From NCBI GenBank assembly GCA_947095585.1, contig OX352761.1, positions 142,072,277-142,136,276 on the forward strand: DNA of 64,000 nt. The letters run 5' to 3'. Under the pieces are notes generated by a model that worked only from the letters and a program-made list of their open reading frames with translations, had not been told where the DNA came from and searched no databases. Made by a program: the position numbers and the translations under genes. Positions 1 through 10,521 of the stretch are shown piece by piece (position 1 is the first letter of the stretch; each line of letters starts with the position of its first letter). The stretch is from Nephrocerus scutellatus (lineage: Eukaryota; Arthropoda; Insecta; Diptera; Pipunculidae).

Positions 1-1440
1 TAGGTAGGTAGGTAAATATATAGATAGCCGGATAGATGGGTGAATGGAAGGATAGATAGATAGGTAGGTGTATAGATAGATAGATAGAGAGATAGACAGA
101 TAGATAGATAGATAGATAGTTAGATCGATAGAAGGATAGATGGAAGGATAGTTAGGTAGGTAGGTAAATAGATAGAGAGATAAATAGGCGGATATATAGA
201 TAGATGGTTCGCTAGAAGGATAGTTAGGTGGATAGATTGGTGGGTGGATAGATAGATAGATAGATAGATAGAAGGATGGTCAGGTGGATGGATAGGTAGA
301 TGGATAGATAGATAGATAGATAGATAGATAGTTAGATAGATGGATGGATAGATAGACAGATGTATAGATATATAGATAGACAGGTAGATAGATAGGTAGA
401 TAGATAGGTAGATAGAAGGATAGTTGTGTAGATAGATAGATAGATAGATAGATGGATAAATAGATAGATAGGTAGATAGATAGATAGATAGGTAGATAGA
501 TAGATAGAGAGAAGACAGATAGATAAATAGATGGATAGATAGATAGAAGGATAGATAGATGGATAGTTAGATGGGTAGATAAAAGGGTAGATAGGAGGAT
601 AGCTAGATAGGTAGTTAAATATATAGATAGCCGGATGGATGGGTGAATGGAGGGATAGATAGTTGGGTAGGTGGATAGATAGATAGATAGATAGGTGGAT
701 AGGTAGATAGAAGGATAGTTAGGTAGATGGATAGGTAGGTAGTTAGGTGGATGGATAGATAGATAGCAGGATAGATAGATAGATAGCAGGATAGTTAGGT
801 AGATAGGTAGATATATATAGATAAATAGATAGGTAAGTAGATGGATAAGTGAATAGATGGATAGCTGGATAGATGGATAGATGTATAGATAGGTAGATAG
901 ATAGTTGGTTAGATTGGTGTTATATGCTTAGGAATAGGTAGATGGATAGATAGAGAGATAAACGGATAGATGGATGGATGGATAGATAGAAGGATAGTTA
1001 GGTAGATAGATTGGTAGGTTGATAGGTAGATAGATAGATAGATAGATATAGAGATAGATAGCGAGATAGAAAGCGAGATAGATAGATAGGTAGATAGGTA
1101 GATAGAAGGATATATACATAGATAGATGGATAGATCGATAGATAGGTGGGTAGATAGATAGATAGATAGATAGGTAGATAGATAGATAGATAGATAAATA
1201 GGTGGGAAGATAGTCAGGTAGTTAGATAGATAGATAGAGAGATAGACAGATCGATAGATTGATAGATAGATTGGTAGATAGAAGGATAGTTAGATGGGTA
1301 GATAATTAGTTATGTAGATATATAGATAAATAGATAGGTGAGTAGATAGATATGTAGATGGGTAGATATGTGAATAGAAGGATATATGGATAGATGTATA
1401 GATAGGTGGATGGATAGTTGGTTAGATAGGTGTTATATGC
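1..1440. repeat. GATA/GGTA tetranucleotide array
   Basis: Imperfect TAGA/TAGG/TGGA tetranucleotides run without a gap to about 1440, with interruptions such as tagccgg and ggctcgct-like blocks that themselves recur. Open frames rich in Tyr, Leu, Ile and Ser on the minus strand are translations of the repeat and not genes. The same array is repeated at 17591-19030 with very few differences; position 188 is G here and A at 17778. Confidence 0.97.
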
Positions 1441-2335
1441 TTAGGAATATAGGATGATTAGGCATAATAACAGTATATAAGTAATATTTTAAGAAAGATC
1501 CATCAGAATTTTCGGCACATGGTTAATTTTGTTTCTGTAAGCCTAAAGTTGAGCTATGGCATGATTATGTGGTGTGATTTTTGGTATTCAATTTATTTTA
1601 ATTAGTTGTCAGTCATTAACGACAAGGTTTCATATGTAAGTTCAATGCATTTTATGGTACCAGATGTTGGTAACAGAAACCTGGTATAAACACCCAAAAG
1701 TTTGGAATGTATGAAAAATCCATATACCAGCTGTGCTGTTGTAGCAAAAGTTTTATGGCATGTATGATTTCCGTTTTTTTAGTTATTTGGTTGAGCGAGG
1801 AAGTTTCAAGCCAGTTGTGTTGATGTAGAAGGGTTTAAAGGCATATATGGCTTTCGTTTTTTAATTGGTTGAATGAGGGATTCATAAACCATCTGTGCCG
1901 ATGTAAGATAGGTTTTATGGCATGTATGGTTACCGTTTTGGTAAGTGGTTGTGAGGTTTCAGAAGTATGTGGCGAGTGTTTTTATGAGTTTATGGCTTTG
2001 TATGTGCATCGAATTTACTTGGTTCATTCATTAAGGGTGGACTGCGTGTATAACACTTGGTATTTCGCGAGAATTTACCTTTTTCTTAATCGTATATGGC
2101 AAGTGAAGAAGTGTGTATTTTGTATGGCAAGTGAAGAAGTGTATATTTTTTTGGTTTATGGGTTTATGACTTTGTATGGGTATTGGGTTTTTTGGTTCAT
2201 TCATTAATGGCAGACTGCATGTTATACACTTGGTATTTCCTGCGAGAGGATCTATTTTCGTCGAATAGACAGGGATTGGTGTTTTGTCATTTAATTAATG
2301 AAAAAATATATTAATTAGGATTATGTGAAATGGGG
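1441..2335. other. AT-rich spacer upstream of the first gene
   Basis: This is non-repetitive-looking sequence with no convincing gene. The part 1441-1899 is duplicated at 19031-19489. It contains an 80-bp triplicate (listed separately) and a diverged direct repeat around 2031-2085 and 2205-2255, both carrying acacttggtatttc. A 112-codon open frame at 1869-2207 overlaps the repeats and has no coding character I can defend. Confidence 0.6.
1727..1965 (+). repeat. Diverged ~80-bp tandem triplicate
   Basis: Three copies start at 1727, 1811 and 1889, each opening with CCA-CTGTG-like sequence and followed by ggcatgtatg / ggcatatatgg and a T-rich block. Spacings are 84 and 78 bp. The truncation point of the second large unit (19489) falls at the start of the third copy. 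Confidence 0.7.
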
Positions 2336-2344
2336 TATATAAAG
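2336..2344 (+). promoter_or_regulatory. TATA box candidate for the zinc-ribbon gene
   Basis: TATATAAAG lies about 200 bp before the start codon and 130 bp before a candidate leader-intron donor. It is a good match to a TATA element in an AT-rich background, so chance occurrence is possible. Confidence 0.4.
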
Positions 2345-2466
2345 GGTTGTAGGGGTGCGGATTTGTGTATTTGAGTTTATGGTTGTGGATGATCAATATA
2401 GCGTATAAACTTTTCCCGTAAGAAGAGGGACAATAAATTTGGGCCGTGATTAATTTAGTGAATCTG

Positions 2467-2538
2467 GTGAGTATGTGTTAATTGGTGTGAGAAAAGTGTT
2501 GTATAAAAGTTAAACTTCATTTACTCTTTTATTTTCAG
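2467..2538 (+). other. Predicted 72-nt leader intron
   Basis: A GTGAGTAT donor at 2467 pairs with a pyrimidine-rich acceptor (ttttattttcag) ending at 2538, one base before the ATG at 2540. The two other small genes also have an acceptor just before their coding part, which supports a shared layout. No reading frame crosses the junction: an in-frame TGA at 2459-2461 closes upstream translation. Confidence 0.45.
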
Positions 2539-2539
2539 T

Positions 2540-3259
2540 ATGAAAATGGTAGCAAATGGTCTTCCCACATTGGTGTGTTTGAACTGTGGACGCGCTGGCT
2601 GTTCTGGAATGAGACTGTTCAAGGCATTGCGACATACGATAAGGTGCCAGAATTGTGGACGGTACCATTGGGGAAGGGGCACAGTTGGAGATCCATTTCT
2701 GCTGTCGCCTACATCGTGTTCCTCAGAAATTGTCATTGTGGATGATGAAGAGGAAGTACGGATAAGTGGCGATTCCGGAGGTTCCTCCATGTAAGTAAAC
2801 TCCATTATTGTTTAGAATAGTTCCTCATTTTAGGAGTATATACTTGAATGTATCAATCAACTGATTAATTCTTATCCGTCTCTGTTCCATTTTAGACGAT
2901 TGCAATCGAGACAAAGCGTAGAGGCCATGGCGACAACAAGTACATGCGCAGAAGGAGTCATGAGCGGACAGTTGGAGAGAAGCCAAGAGATGGTGTCGGT
3001 GGATGACATTTTAAATATGTTTGAGGGCTCCAGTGACACCGATATAATGTTGGTAGAAGCTGGGATTGCACAAGAATCCACCCTTTTGGACCAGACTTCG
3101 TCTACAGCGGAGATTGTTGTGACTGTTGGAGAGATGGATGCTGAGTCAGAACCTTCAGATGTGCAGTTTGTGGAGATAGCCGAAGGATCAGTCGATGCAG
3201 TAGATGGACATCTGGAAGGTGTGTGTGTGGAAGATTGGGAAGTGGAATGGGAAATGTAA
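2540..3259 (+). CDS. Spliced gene: zinc-ribbon-like acidic protein, 204 aa
   Basis: Two exons, 2540-2790 and 2896-3259, are separated by a 105-nt phase-2 intron with a GTAAGT donor and a ttttag acceptor; joining them restores one open frame (..GGSSI-RLQSRQ..). Residues 13-16 and 36-39 are CxxC pairs (CLNC and CQNC), a spacing seen in zinc ribbons, with extra Cys21 and His43. Residues 63-72 read EIVIVDDEEE, which resembles a SUMO-interacting motif (hydrophobic run followed by acids). The rest is rich in Ser, Asp and Glu, with no membrane segment. The start is the first ATG after a leader-intron acceptor. An AATAAA signal follows at 3340. I do not recognise the family. It may be a regulatory or nucleic-acid-binding accessory protein of the element, but this is inference. 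Confidence 0.7.
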
Positions 3260-3339
3260 TATAATTTTGAGATATTTTACTAGGTATGTAAATAATCTCT
3301 TGTTGTAGTATTAATGGGGTGCTTTTGTCTTAATATGTG

Positions 3340-3345
3340 AATAAA
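3340..3345 (+). terminator. Poly(A) signal of the zinc-ribbon gene
   Basis: AATAAA lies 81 bases after the stop codon, followed by T-rich sequence. Its position suits 3'-end formation of the upstream gene. Confidence 0.55.
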
Positions 3346-4116
3346 ATCATGTTATTTTTTGATTTTTTTGAAAAATAAACTGTAAATATTCGTTATAAAT
3401 ATTTGAATTGTGTATTTAATCATCCTTTTCTTTTTCTTTTACGAAAACTTTTGTGGTTGTGTTTTTGCTGTACCTGTATTTCGTTTCTCGGAGTATAATA
3501 CTTATTGTTATGTGGGGCTCGGGTTGAATTGTTTGTAGGTTGTATTCCAGTTGGGGTGTGTAGCCGTTCAGGCTGAAACATGATTGGTATGTTCAATCTG
3601 AAGATATGTGTTTGACGTTAGGTTGCTATTGCTGATTCGCTTTTCTAATAATTTTTAACCAAAGTAGGGTGTGGGTTTTACACAAAATGCCTCGTGTTGC
3701 GTAATCATTTTTTGTGCAGGTGTATGTCTTTAAAAGGTTATTGGTCGTTATGCGTATATTTTTTTATATAAACCCTCGTATGGGTGATTAGTGGCGTGAT
3801 GGACGCCTAATTATTGCGGTAAGAGGTTTCCAGGTATGGTTGTAATTTTCCTCTCAGGGGAGGTAAGAGAGTTAGGTAGGCTGTTATGTTTTTAACTTAA
3901 TGTATATAAGGATAGGCCTGTGAAAATACGTGTACATTCGTTTTTTGGTATTCTATGAGTGAGTAACTCGTTGATCAAAGGAAAACGTCAGCAGAATTGT
4001 TATCTAAGGTGATTTAAAACCATAAAGTAAATAGTTCATTGTGGCATTTTTTTAAAAAAAACATAAAAAATAATCTAATTAGCTAGTATAAAGCTTCGAT
4101 TATAAGTCGGATTGTT
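3346..4116. other. Intergenic spacer with no gene seen
   Basis: AT-rich spacer between the zinc-ribbon gene and the RT gene. TATA-like strings occur near 3766 and at 3903-3910 (TATATAAG) and could be alternative RT promoters. No coding, tandem or hairpin signal stood out. Confidence 0.5.
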
Positions 4117-4124
4117 TATATAAA
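4117..4124 (+). promoter_or_regulatory. TATA box candidate for the RT gene
   Basis: TATATAAA lies 473 bp upstream of the RT start and upstream of a candidate leader intron. A second candidate is TATATAAG at 3903. Weak evidence, since such strings are common in AT-rich DNA. Confidence 0.3.
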
Positions 4125-4426
4125 TCTCTGAAAAGGGTTTATCGTGTGGTCGAGTTAAGTGAGCGGTGTGATTGTGAGATTCAAGATCACAAGTAGGACA
4201 AATTGAAGCTGTGAAAAATAGTGTGTGGAGATCGCTTAGTCTGATCAGTGTTAGATCGTTCAGTGAGAAACCCGTGTGTATAGCAGTTGTGAGTACGAGT
4301 GTGGATCGTCGTGTATGGTTAAGCCGTAGGACCCTGCGTGGATCACGTTGTTGTGTTCAAGATAGTCTGAGGAATTTGGAGATCGTTCTTCTACGTGTGT
4401 AAAGGATCAGAAACACGTGGACGGTG

Positions 4427-4589
4427 GTGAGTGGTAATTTTGGTCATATAATTGTATATATATATATCTATTAGCCATTGTGGTTTTTTCCGTTTATATT
4501 TCGCATTTGTATTAGGTGTGGTATTCGCCACTGTCTTTTCCGAAAAAACGTTAAGTTTGGGTATCGTTATCGTCATTTTATTTGTATAG
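4427..4589 (+). other. Predicted 163-nt leader intron of the RT gene
   Basis: A GTGAGT donor at 4427 and an acceptor ending in tttgtatag at 4589 place the RT ATG directly at the start of an exon. The upstream frame is closed by a TAA at 4400-4402, so the RT is not extended by splicing here. The layout matches the leader intron before the zinc-ribbon gene. Confidence 0.4.
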
Positions 4590-7091
4590 ATGGCTTTGCA
4601 CGAAGTGCCTGGGGGTTTCTTCAATTTAACCTCCATAGATGTACCTGTCAATGTGCAAATGTTACTTAGTTACGGGCCAAAATTTGTATTACCTCGTAAG
4701 TTTGGGATTATGGAGTATTTAGAGATGCAAGATATAATTTTCCAACGAATATTGGCAAAGTATGGGGGCGTAGTTCCTATGAGTAGCGATGATTTTAACA
4801 CCATGATGCGTCCTTTGAGGGATTTGGTCAAGGGTATGGGAAATTTGGAGCCATATCAGTTTCGTCTCCTTGAGTTTTACGAAGAGGCAATGGGTTTTCT
4901 AAGGGGTAATAGGGATCTACTTATAGTGCAAGCTGATAAAGGGAAAATCACAACTTTGATGTATGCGGAAGAGTATGCATCAAAGATGAATGCATTAGTG
5001 TCAAAGGGAGTTGAGGCTGGGGTTTACTGTGAAGTAGGGGGAAGTATGTCTTTGAAGAAGAAGGCTTTACGGGATACCTTTAGATTCTTGCGTGGACAGG
5101 TTCTGGATTCATTGAAAGAATCTCGGACTAGTTTGCCTTATAAAGTTTCCAAAGCCTTGGGTGTGGCTGATAAGGATAGTCTTTCATTGCCATATCTTTA
5201 TGGTATGATAAAGTTACATAAAAAAGATAAGCCATGTAGGCCAATTGTGAGTACTCGATATTGGATAAGTGCGTCTGTGCAAAAATTGCTTCACATTATG
5301 TTATCGGATTTCCGTAAGAATGGTGATTATAATCTACGGAACATTTATATGTTGCCCAACATGTTGTCAGAAGTAGAATGTGTGGACGGTTATGCTTTTA
5401 TAAAGGTGGATATAGTGGATATGTTCACTCGTATCCCTAGAGATGGTTTGATGGCCATTATAATGGAGTATATAGGGAGAAGCAATTATGTCAATCCATT
5501 TGGGTTGAGTGTCGTTTTGTTGAAGAGGTTGTTGGCATTCGATCTGGAAGAGTTGTCTTATGTGACGTATGCTGGTAGGATTTATCAGCAAAAGAAGGGT
5601 CTCCCCCAAGGGGGTTGTAATTCAACACTCTACGCGGAATTATATGTGGATTACCAGATGGAGAGGTGTAGGTCACATATGTGGCAAAAATTGGGAGTTC
5701 GGTTTTTCACGAAGTATGTGGATGATTTTTTGTTTTACTTGCCTGTGGGGGAAGTGGAGGGATTCCCAAAATGGTTATCGAATGAGTTGTCCTTGGAGGT
5801 GACTGTGGATCGAGAAGAAGACTTTGAGGGCAATGTCGGTATAAATTACTTAGATTATTGGATATTGAGGGATGTTAGAAATCGTCGATTCGAGTACTGT
5901 CAATATCGCAAGCCATTTGCTTCACGTAGGATGTTGAATTACCGTTCAAATCAACCGGTCTTCCAGAAAAGGGCTACCTGCATGACGCTTATGAAAAATG
6001 TGTTGAAACGGACGAGTGTACGTTTTTTGTGGCGTGATTTGGAGGAGGCAAGATTGACCATGGAAGAGAATGGTTATCCTACTTTATGGGTTCGTCAGGT
6101 AATCACACGGTGTATAACCAGTAGGTTAGATAGTGAGAAAGAGCCTCTCTGTGTATCTATGTTAAGTTCTTATAGATCGCAGCATGGTTTGTCGATGGTA
6201 GAGCCTCAATTGAGGTTATTGAAGCCCCGTGGGGCGTCCTGGTATGATACCAAGCGAATACCTGTCTACCTAGGTGCTGCTATGGATAAATGGATGAGGT
6301 CTGTAGTGGGTTATTGGGATTTAGAAAAAAGCATATATAGGAACTCCTCTACTGTCTTTTGTGATTTACACATGAGTCTCCGTGGCACCGATCCTACATG
6401 TGATATAGCTCAGAAATGGGTGGAGATTTGTTGTGGGAATTGTAGATTAGTATTCGTGGTGTGCACATTGGATATATCTTCTGTGGTGCGTCTGGAGATG
6501 GAGGATGTGAAATCTCCGTTGTATTTGCATGTGCAAAAGTCCGGGCATGAGCCTCTAGCCGAGGTGAGAGTGTTGTCCAAGGGTGCTCATGAATCAATGG
6601 AGGATTATTTGGTGTTGCATAGGGCATTATGTGATGTAGATGGGTTTGATTGTATTCTTCCTTTTAAGCCTCGTAGGTCTTTGAATAAGCGTCAGTTGGG
6701 AGACTTACGGCAGTGTATCGATGAGGTAAAAGGGGTTTCGGATAGTAGTGGGCACGTGCTGGAGAGTGTCCGTGGTTTCGATGGGTTGGGAATTGAAGTT
6801 ATTGCGGGGTTAGCTGATCCGGATGACGGTGATTTTCAAGATATATATGTAGATGTGGGTGAGCTAGGGGATGTGGATATGGACGAGCTAGGGGATGATG
6901 AGGATAATAGGCCAGTGGGGGTCGCGGCAGAAGTGGAGATGAGTAGTTGTGTATCTGTTTCCCCTCGGTGGGCAGGAGAATTCGTGGATGAGGTTTTGGG
7001 TAGGGAGCGTGGTAATCCAAGGACTGGTATGTGTAGGAAGAGGCGTTGGAAGGAAAATAGAAAACGTAAATATGAATCAGGGTTGATGTAA
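4590..7091 (+). CDS. Penelope-like reverse transcriptase, 833 aa, degenerate GIY-YIG domain
   Basis: Copies RNA into DNA. Penelope-like features appear in order: NLTS..LSYGPKFVLP (residues 12-35), ADKGK (115-119), PYLYGMIKLHK (201-211) then CRPIVS (216-221), motif A KVDIVDMF with Asp274, motif B KGLPQGG (336-342), motif C YVDD (376-379, Asp378/Asp379), NYLDYWI (419-425) and thumb motif YRKP (439-442) leading into LNYRSNQP. All three catalytic Asp are present, so polymerase activity is plausible. Residues about 560-690 still align by eye to the Penelope C-terminal endonuclease: CGNC (615-618) and a late SGHE (651-654) are kept, but the GIY position reads KWV (609-611) and YIG reads FVV (622-624), so nuclease activity is probably lost. 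The tail is acidic (about 735-800) and ends in a basic, nuclear-signal-like stretch (816-828). The frame is intact and intronless. The start has few residues before the conserved block, so a longer form is possible. Confidence 0.93.
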   Translation: MALHEVPGGFFNLTSIDVPVNVQMLLSYGPKFVLPRKFGIMEYLEMQDIIFQRILAKYGGVVPMSSDDFNTMMRPLRDLVKGMGNLEPYQFRLLEFYEEAMGFLRGNRDLLIVQADKGKITTLMYAEEYASKMNALVSKGVEAGVYCEVGGSMSLKKKALRDTFRFLRGQVLDSLKESRTSLPYKVSKALGVADKDSLSLPYLYGMIKLHKKDKPCRPIVSTRYWISASVQKLLHIMLSDFRKNGDYNLRNIYMLPNMLSEVECVDGYAFIKVDIVDMFTRIPRDGLMAIIMEYIGRSNYVNPFGLSVVLLKRLLAFDLEELSYVTYAGRIYQQKKGLPQGGCNSTLYAELYVDYQMERCRSHMWQKLGVRFFTKYVDDFLFYLPVGEVEGFPKWLSNELSLEVTVDREEDFEGNVGINYLDYWILRDVRNRRFEYCQYRKPFASRRMLNYRSNQPVFQKRATCMTLMKNVLKRTSVRFLWRDLEEARLTMEENGYPTLWVRQVITRCITSRLDSEKEPLCVSMLSSYRSQHGLSMVEPQLRLLKPRGASWYDTKRIPVYLGAAMDKWMRSVVGYWDLEKSIYRNSSTVFCDLHMSLRGTDPTCDIAQKWVEICCGNCRLVFVVCTLDISSVVRLEMEDVKSPLYLHVQKSGHEPLAEVRVLSKGAHESMEDYLVLHRALCDVDGFDCILPFKPRRSLNKRQLGDLRQCIDEVKGVSDSSGHVLESVRGFDGLGIEVIAGLADPDDGDFQDIYVDVGELGDVDMDELGDDEDNRPVGVAAEVEMSSCVSVSPRWAGEFVDEVLGRERGNPRTGMCRKRRWKENRKRKYESGLM

Positions 7092-7214
7092 ATTCAGATG
7101 TGTTTTGAAAGCATGATATTTGGGCTAGTGGATAGGTGAATTGCTGGTGTTGGAATTTTTTGTATTGGTCATTATATCTGGTCCTTCTTGGACCTGGGTG
7201 GTTTTGGATTCTTG

Positions 7215-9720
7215 TTGGTTCCAATACTGGTTCAATGCTTTATCTCAGGGTTCAAATCTGTATATTAGGTGGGAAGGATTTTAAACCTTACATAATAGCA
7301 ATAAATATTCATTAGTAAGGACTTATAATTGAGGTTTTTAACTCAGAATCGTAACCGGTTTCAAGGTTAGACCATAAGAGGATCGCTGGGCCAAAGTCAA
7401 GAACCGAAATAAAAGTTATATTTGGTTTGACGACTGGATCCCGATATAAGAAGGTCGAAAAATCAAGGTCAACAACCGAAAATACAAACCGAGGATAAAA
7501 GGCAAAAGCAGAAATAAAAATTATAAAAACAAAGCCAAAAATAAAAATGGAGGTTAAAGACGGCGTGAGTTTTTTTGTTGCAAACGTCATGTAGAAAGAT
7601 GTAAAGGCGACATGAGTTTGGTTGTAAAAGGCGCGTAAGAGGAAGCTGTTTTTGAAAAACCAATAATTTTGAACCTATGTATCTGGTGCGAAAAACGCTG
7701 TGTAAACATAATTGGATAGTGTGGATTTTTGGTTCTCGATTCAGATAAGGTTTCAATCCATAAGTATTAACAATGGAGCCCTAAGAGATTAAGTCTTAAG
7801 AGCTTACAATCAATTTTCTACATAAAGGAAGCATAAGTAACCAATCATAAAAACAATCATAAAGGAGCCATTACATACAGTATACAAGCACTCATGGTGT
7901 CTCGCAATTAAGTCGTAAGTGGCCTCGGGATCAATCTTGGCATGAGAGAATCAATCAAATGAAATCAGATACAGAATCATGATTATCGGTTATGTTCCAA
8001 TATTGGTTCAAGATTTTTCTCAGGGTTCAAAACTATATATTAGGTGGAAAAGACCTACTCTATATATGCTGGCAATAAAGACTCATTGTTGTGGTCTCAT
8101 AATGAAGGTTTCCCAATCAGATTCGTAATCAGTTTAAAAATTAGAACATAGAACATTGACCGCAATTTTAAAATCGAAAATGGTTAGAAGGCTGAATTCT
8201 GACATAAGAAGGTCAATAACCAAGAGTTAGAAAAGGAAAATAGAAAAACGAAATTAGGGTCAAAAATAAAATTAAAATTAAAGATAAATAAATAAAAGGA
8301 AATTTAACCAAACGATGTGAGTTTGGATGAAAACGTCATGTTGAATGTTGTTAAAACGACGTAAATTTGGTTGTAGAATTCAAGTAAGAGGATGCTGCTG
8401 CGTAACATTAATTTTGGTACTTGTGTACATAGTGTGTAATCGTGATTGCATACAGTAAGGTCTTGAAGATTTTTATATAATAGAGTCTCACAATCAATAT
8501 GTTCCAATAGTAGAGTCAATAGAAAACAGTCATAGAAAAGTCACAGTCAACAGTAGAGGCATATGAAAAGTAATGACATACAACTTTCATAATCAGTGCA
8601 TAACACTGACAGAGTCTCGTAATTAAATCTTAATTGGCTTCGGGGTTGACCTTGGCGTGAGTGGATCAATCAACTAAGGCCGAGATTAAAGTTATGAGCC
8701 ATGTTCCCGTATAGGTTTAATGTTTTCCTTATGGGTTTAAATCTGTATATTAGACAAAACGTACTTAATCCATACGTGATTGTAATAAGGATTCATTAGT
8801 GAGGCCTGTTGATTAAGGTTTTCCAATCAGAATTGTGATTGGCTGCCAGATTATACCATAAGAAGGTCAGTAAGCGCAAGTCAAAACCCGAATCTAGAAA
8901 ACGAAAACAAACCAACATTAATATGAGGGTTAATGACGACGTGAGTTTGGTTGCAAACGTCATGTAGAAAGATATTAAAGTAGCGCGAGTTTTGTTGTAA
9001 ACGCCATGTGTGAGGTGTTGCCTCAAAAACAATTAAAGCTGTACCTGTGCATGTAGTGTGAAAGCCGCTGTGTGAACGTGGTTGCATAATGCGGATTTTA
9101 GAAGGTTATAGTTCAGTTAAGGCCTCATAGCCAATATATACTATTAATGGAGTCAGAAGAAAAAGGAGAAAGGGCACAAAAAACACACAATCAGTATATG
9201 TCAGCACAAGAGGCATAAGAGGACAATCGTATGAGACCTCAAAATCATAACATAACACTGATAGAGTCCCGTGACTAAATCGCAATTGGCTTCGGGGTTG
9301 ATGTTGGTATAAGTGGATCAATCATCTGAGGCCATAATCAAAATCATAAACCATGTTCCAGTATTGGTTCGCTATTTTTTAAATTTTATCAATATTTTTG
9401 TCCTCTCAGAGTTTTTAAATCTGTATATTAGACAGAAGAGGCTTAATCCGTAAGTGATTGCAATAATGATTCAATGATGAGGCCTGTTGGTTAAGGTTTC
9501 CCAATCAGAATCGTGATTGGTTCCAAGATTAGGCCATAAGAAGATCAATAATTCACAGTCAAAAACCGAATTTAGAAAACGAAATCAAAAATAAAATTAA
9601 TATGAAAGTTAAAAACGACATGAGTTTGGTAACAATCGTCATGTAGAAGGAATTAAAACAACGCGAGATTTGTTGTAAACGTCATGTGTAAGAATTATAA
9701 ATATGAGCAAGTAAGAATTG
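7215..9720. repeat. Four diverged 0.65-0.78-kb tandem copies
   Basis: Blocks opening with ttccaatactggttcaa-like sequence recur at about 7215, 7994, 8703 and 9354 and share, in order, a tctgtatattag motif, an ccaatcagaatcgtgattgg-like motif, an aaaccgaa/aaaacg stretch and an aacgtcatgtagaa motif near 7585, 8332, 8958 and 9637. Spacings shrink from 779 to 651 bp. Each copy also carries an attggcttcggg-type block that matches the ~102-bp repeats of the small units (27187-27490), so the array is an old component of both unit families. No long coding frame; minus-strand ORFs here are not conserved between copies. Confidence 0.75.
7300..7305 (+). terminator. Possible poly(A) signal downstream of the RT gene
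   Basis: AATAAA lies 209 bases after the RT stop codon. It falls inside the first copy of the downstream tandem repeat; related copies carry aataaag or aataagg at the same place, so it may be coincidental. Confidence 0.35.
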
Positions 9721-9909
9721 GTTTTAATCTCCTATGTGAAGAGAATCAACATAGAGTTATCAAGTTCAACACCGTTTTGACAGTTTTAATAGATTGCGTA
9801 TATGCCATGAGAGCCGTCATGTGAACACAATGTGTGAAAATTACAAGATCTGGCTATGTGTGTGACAGTGAACATACCTTTGTTATCATCTGTTTGATTT
9901 TCAGAATAA

Positions 9910-10259
9910 ATGTCAAAAATGTAAGTATCCTGTTTCCAATGCATTTGTTTTGTTGCCTTTAAACATTCTGTCCCATTTCATGTTATTTCAGGTCTTTTTG
10001 GAGGGTGTATCGGTGGTAAGAAGAAAAGGGAAGGTAAGTTGTAATAGAATCTAGTGGAGATCTAAAGCAGAATCCATTTCTTTGTTTCAGCGTTTTTGTC
10101 CATTTTTTCTTGCGGGAAACGCCTCTGGAACCAAACCGTGTGTGCACATATAGTACAGGCTGGAATGGATGTACTCGGGAGTCCAAGTGGTCGGATTCGG
10201 GTATGGTTGTCTATTGTAGTCAAATCCCAAAAAATTACAGGTTCAGAGTGCAAGTGTAG
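9910..10259 (+). CDS. Candidate three-exon small gene, 67 aa
   Basis: A pyrimidine-rich acceptor at 9904 precedes ATG 9910. Exons 9910-9920, 9992-10015 and 10091-10259 join through introns of 71 nt (GTAAGT donor) and 75 nt (GTAAGA donor), both phase 2, giving a 67-residue protein starting MSKMSFWRVYRC and ending NYRFRVQV. Phase-2 introns and an acceptor just before the ATG match the two other small genes. A stronger donor (AAGGTAAGT at 10034) would join a different frame that is also open through the last exon to a TGA near 10274, so the true product is uncertain. No family recognised; no clear domain. Confidence 0.35.
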
Positions 10260-10521
10260 AAGCAGAAAAATTTGATTGGGATCATTGCGCTGAGGAGATT
10301 TCCTAATTTGAAAATTGGGTAAGTTGTAAGGTGCTGCAGCGTTTTTTCAGTGCTATTCCTGTTTAGGTGTTGTGGCGGCAATCTAAGAATGGAAGATTTA
10401 GGATTCAAGTGCGGAAGCAGAAGATTTAAATGGGATCGTTGCACTGAGGAGGATTTATAGTTTGTATAAATAGGTAAGTGGTGAGGTACTGCAGTGTTTT
10501 TGCAGTATTGTTTTTAAAGGT
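10240..10521. repeat. Tandem duplication of ~130-160 bp
   Basis: The block starting ggttcagagtgcaag at 10240 recurs as ggattcaagtgcgg at 10401; both continue through gggatcatt/gttgc, ctgaggag, gtaagt and ctgcag-gtttttt-cag. Each copy thus holds a miniature donor and acceptor about 35 nt apart. It duplicates the end of the candidate small gene. Confidence 0.6.

Noticed and set aside
928..1119. 63-codon minus-strand frame rich in Tyr, Leu, Ile and Ser (also at 18518-18709)
   Set aside because: It is a translation of the GATA array and has the repeat's own period.
1869..2207. 112-codon plus-strand frame
   Set aside because: It overlaps the diverged 80-bp and other direct repeats; its second large-unit copy is cut off, and no domain or splice context supports it.
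4211..4402. 63-codon plus-strand frame before the RT
   Set aside because: It lies in the probable 5' leader of the RT gene, and its stop at 4400 prevents fusion to the RT by the visible splice sites.
6390..6670. Active GIY-YIG endonuclease
   Set aside because: Alignment through CGNC places KWV and FVV at the GIY and YIG positions, so the catalytic tyrosines and glycines are missing.
6799..7224. 141-codon minus-strand frame and other antisense frames within 4590-7091
   Set aside because: Shadows of the RT gene with biased composition.
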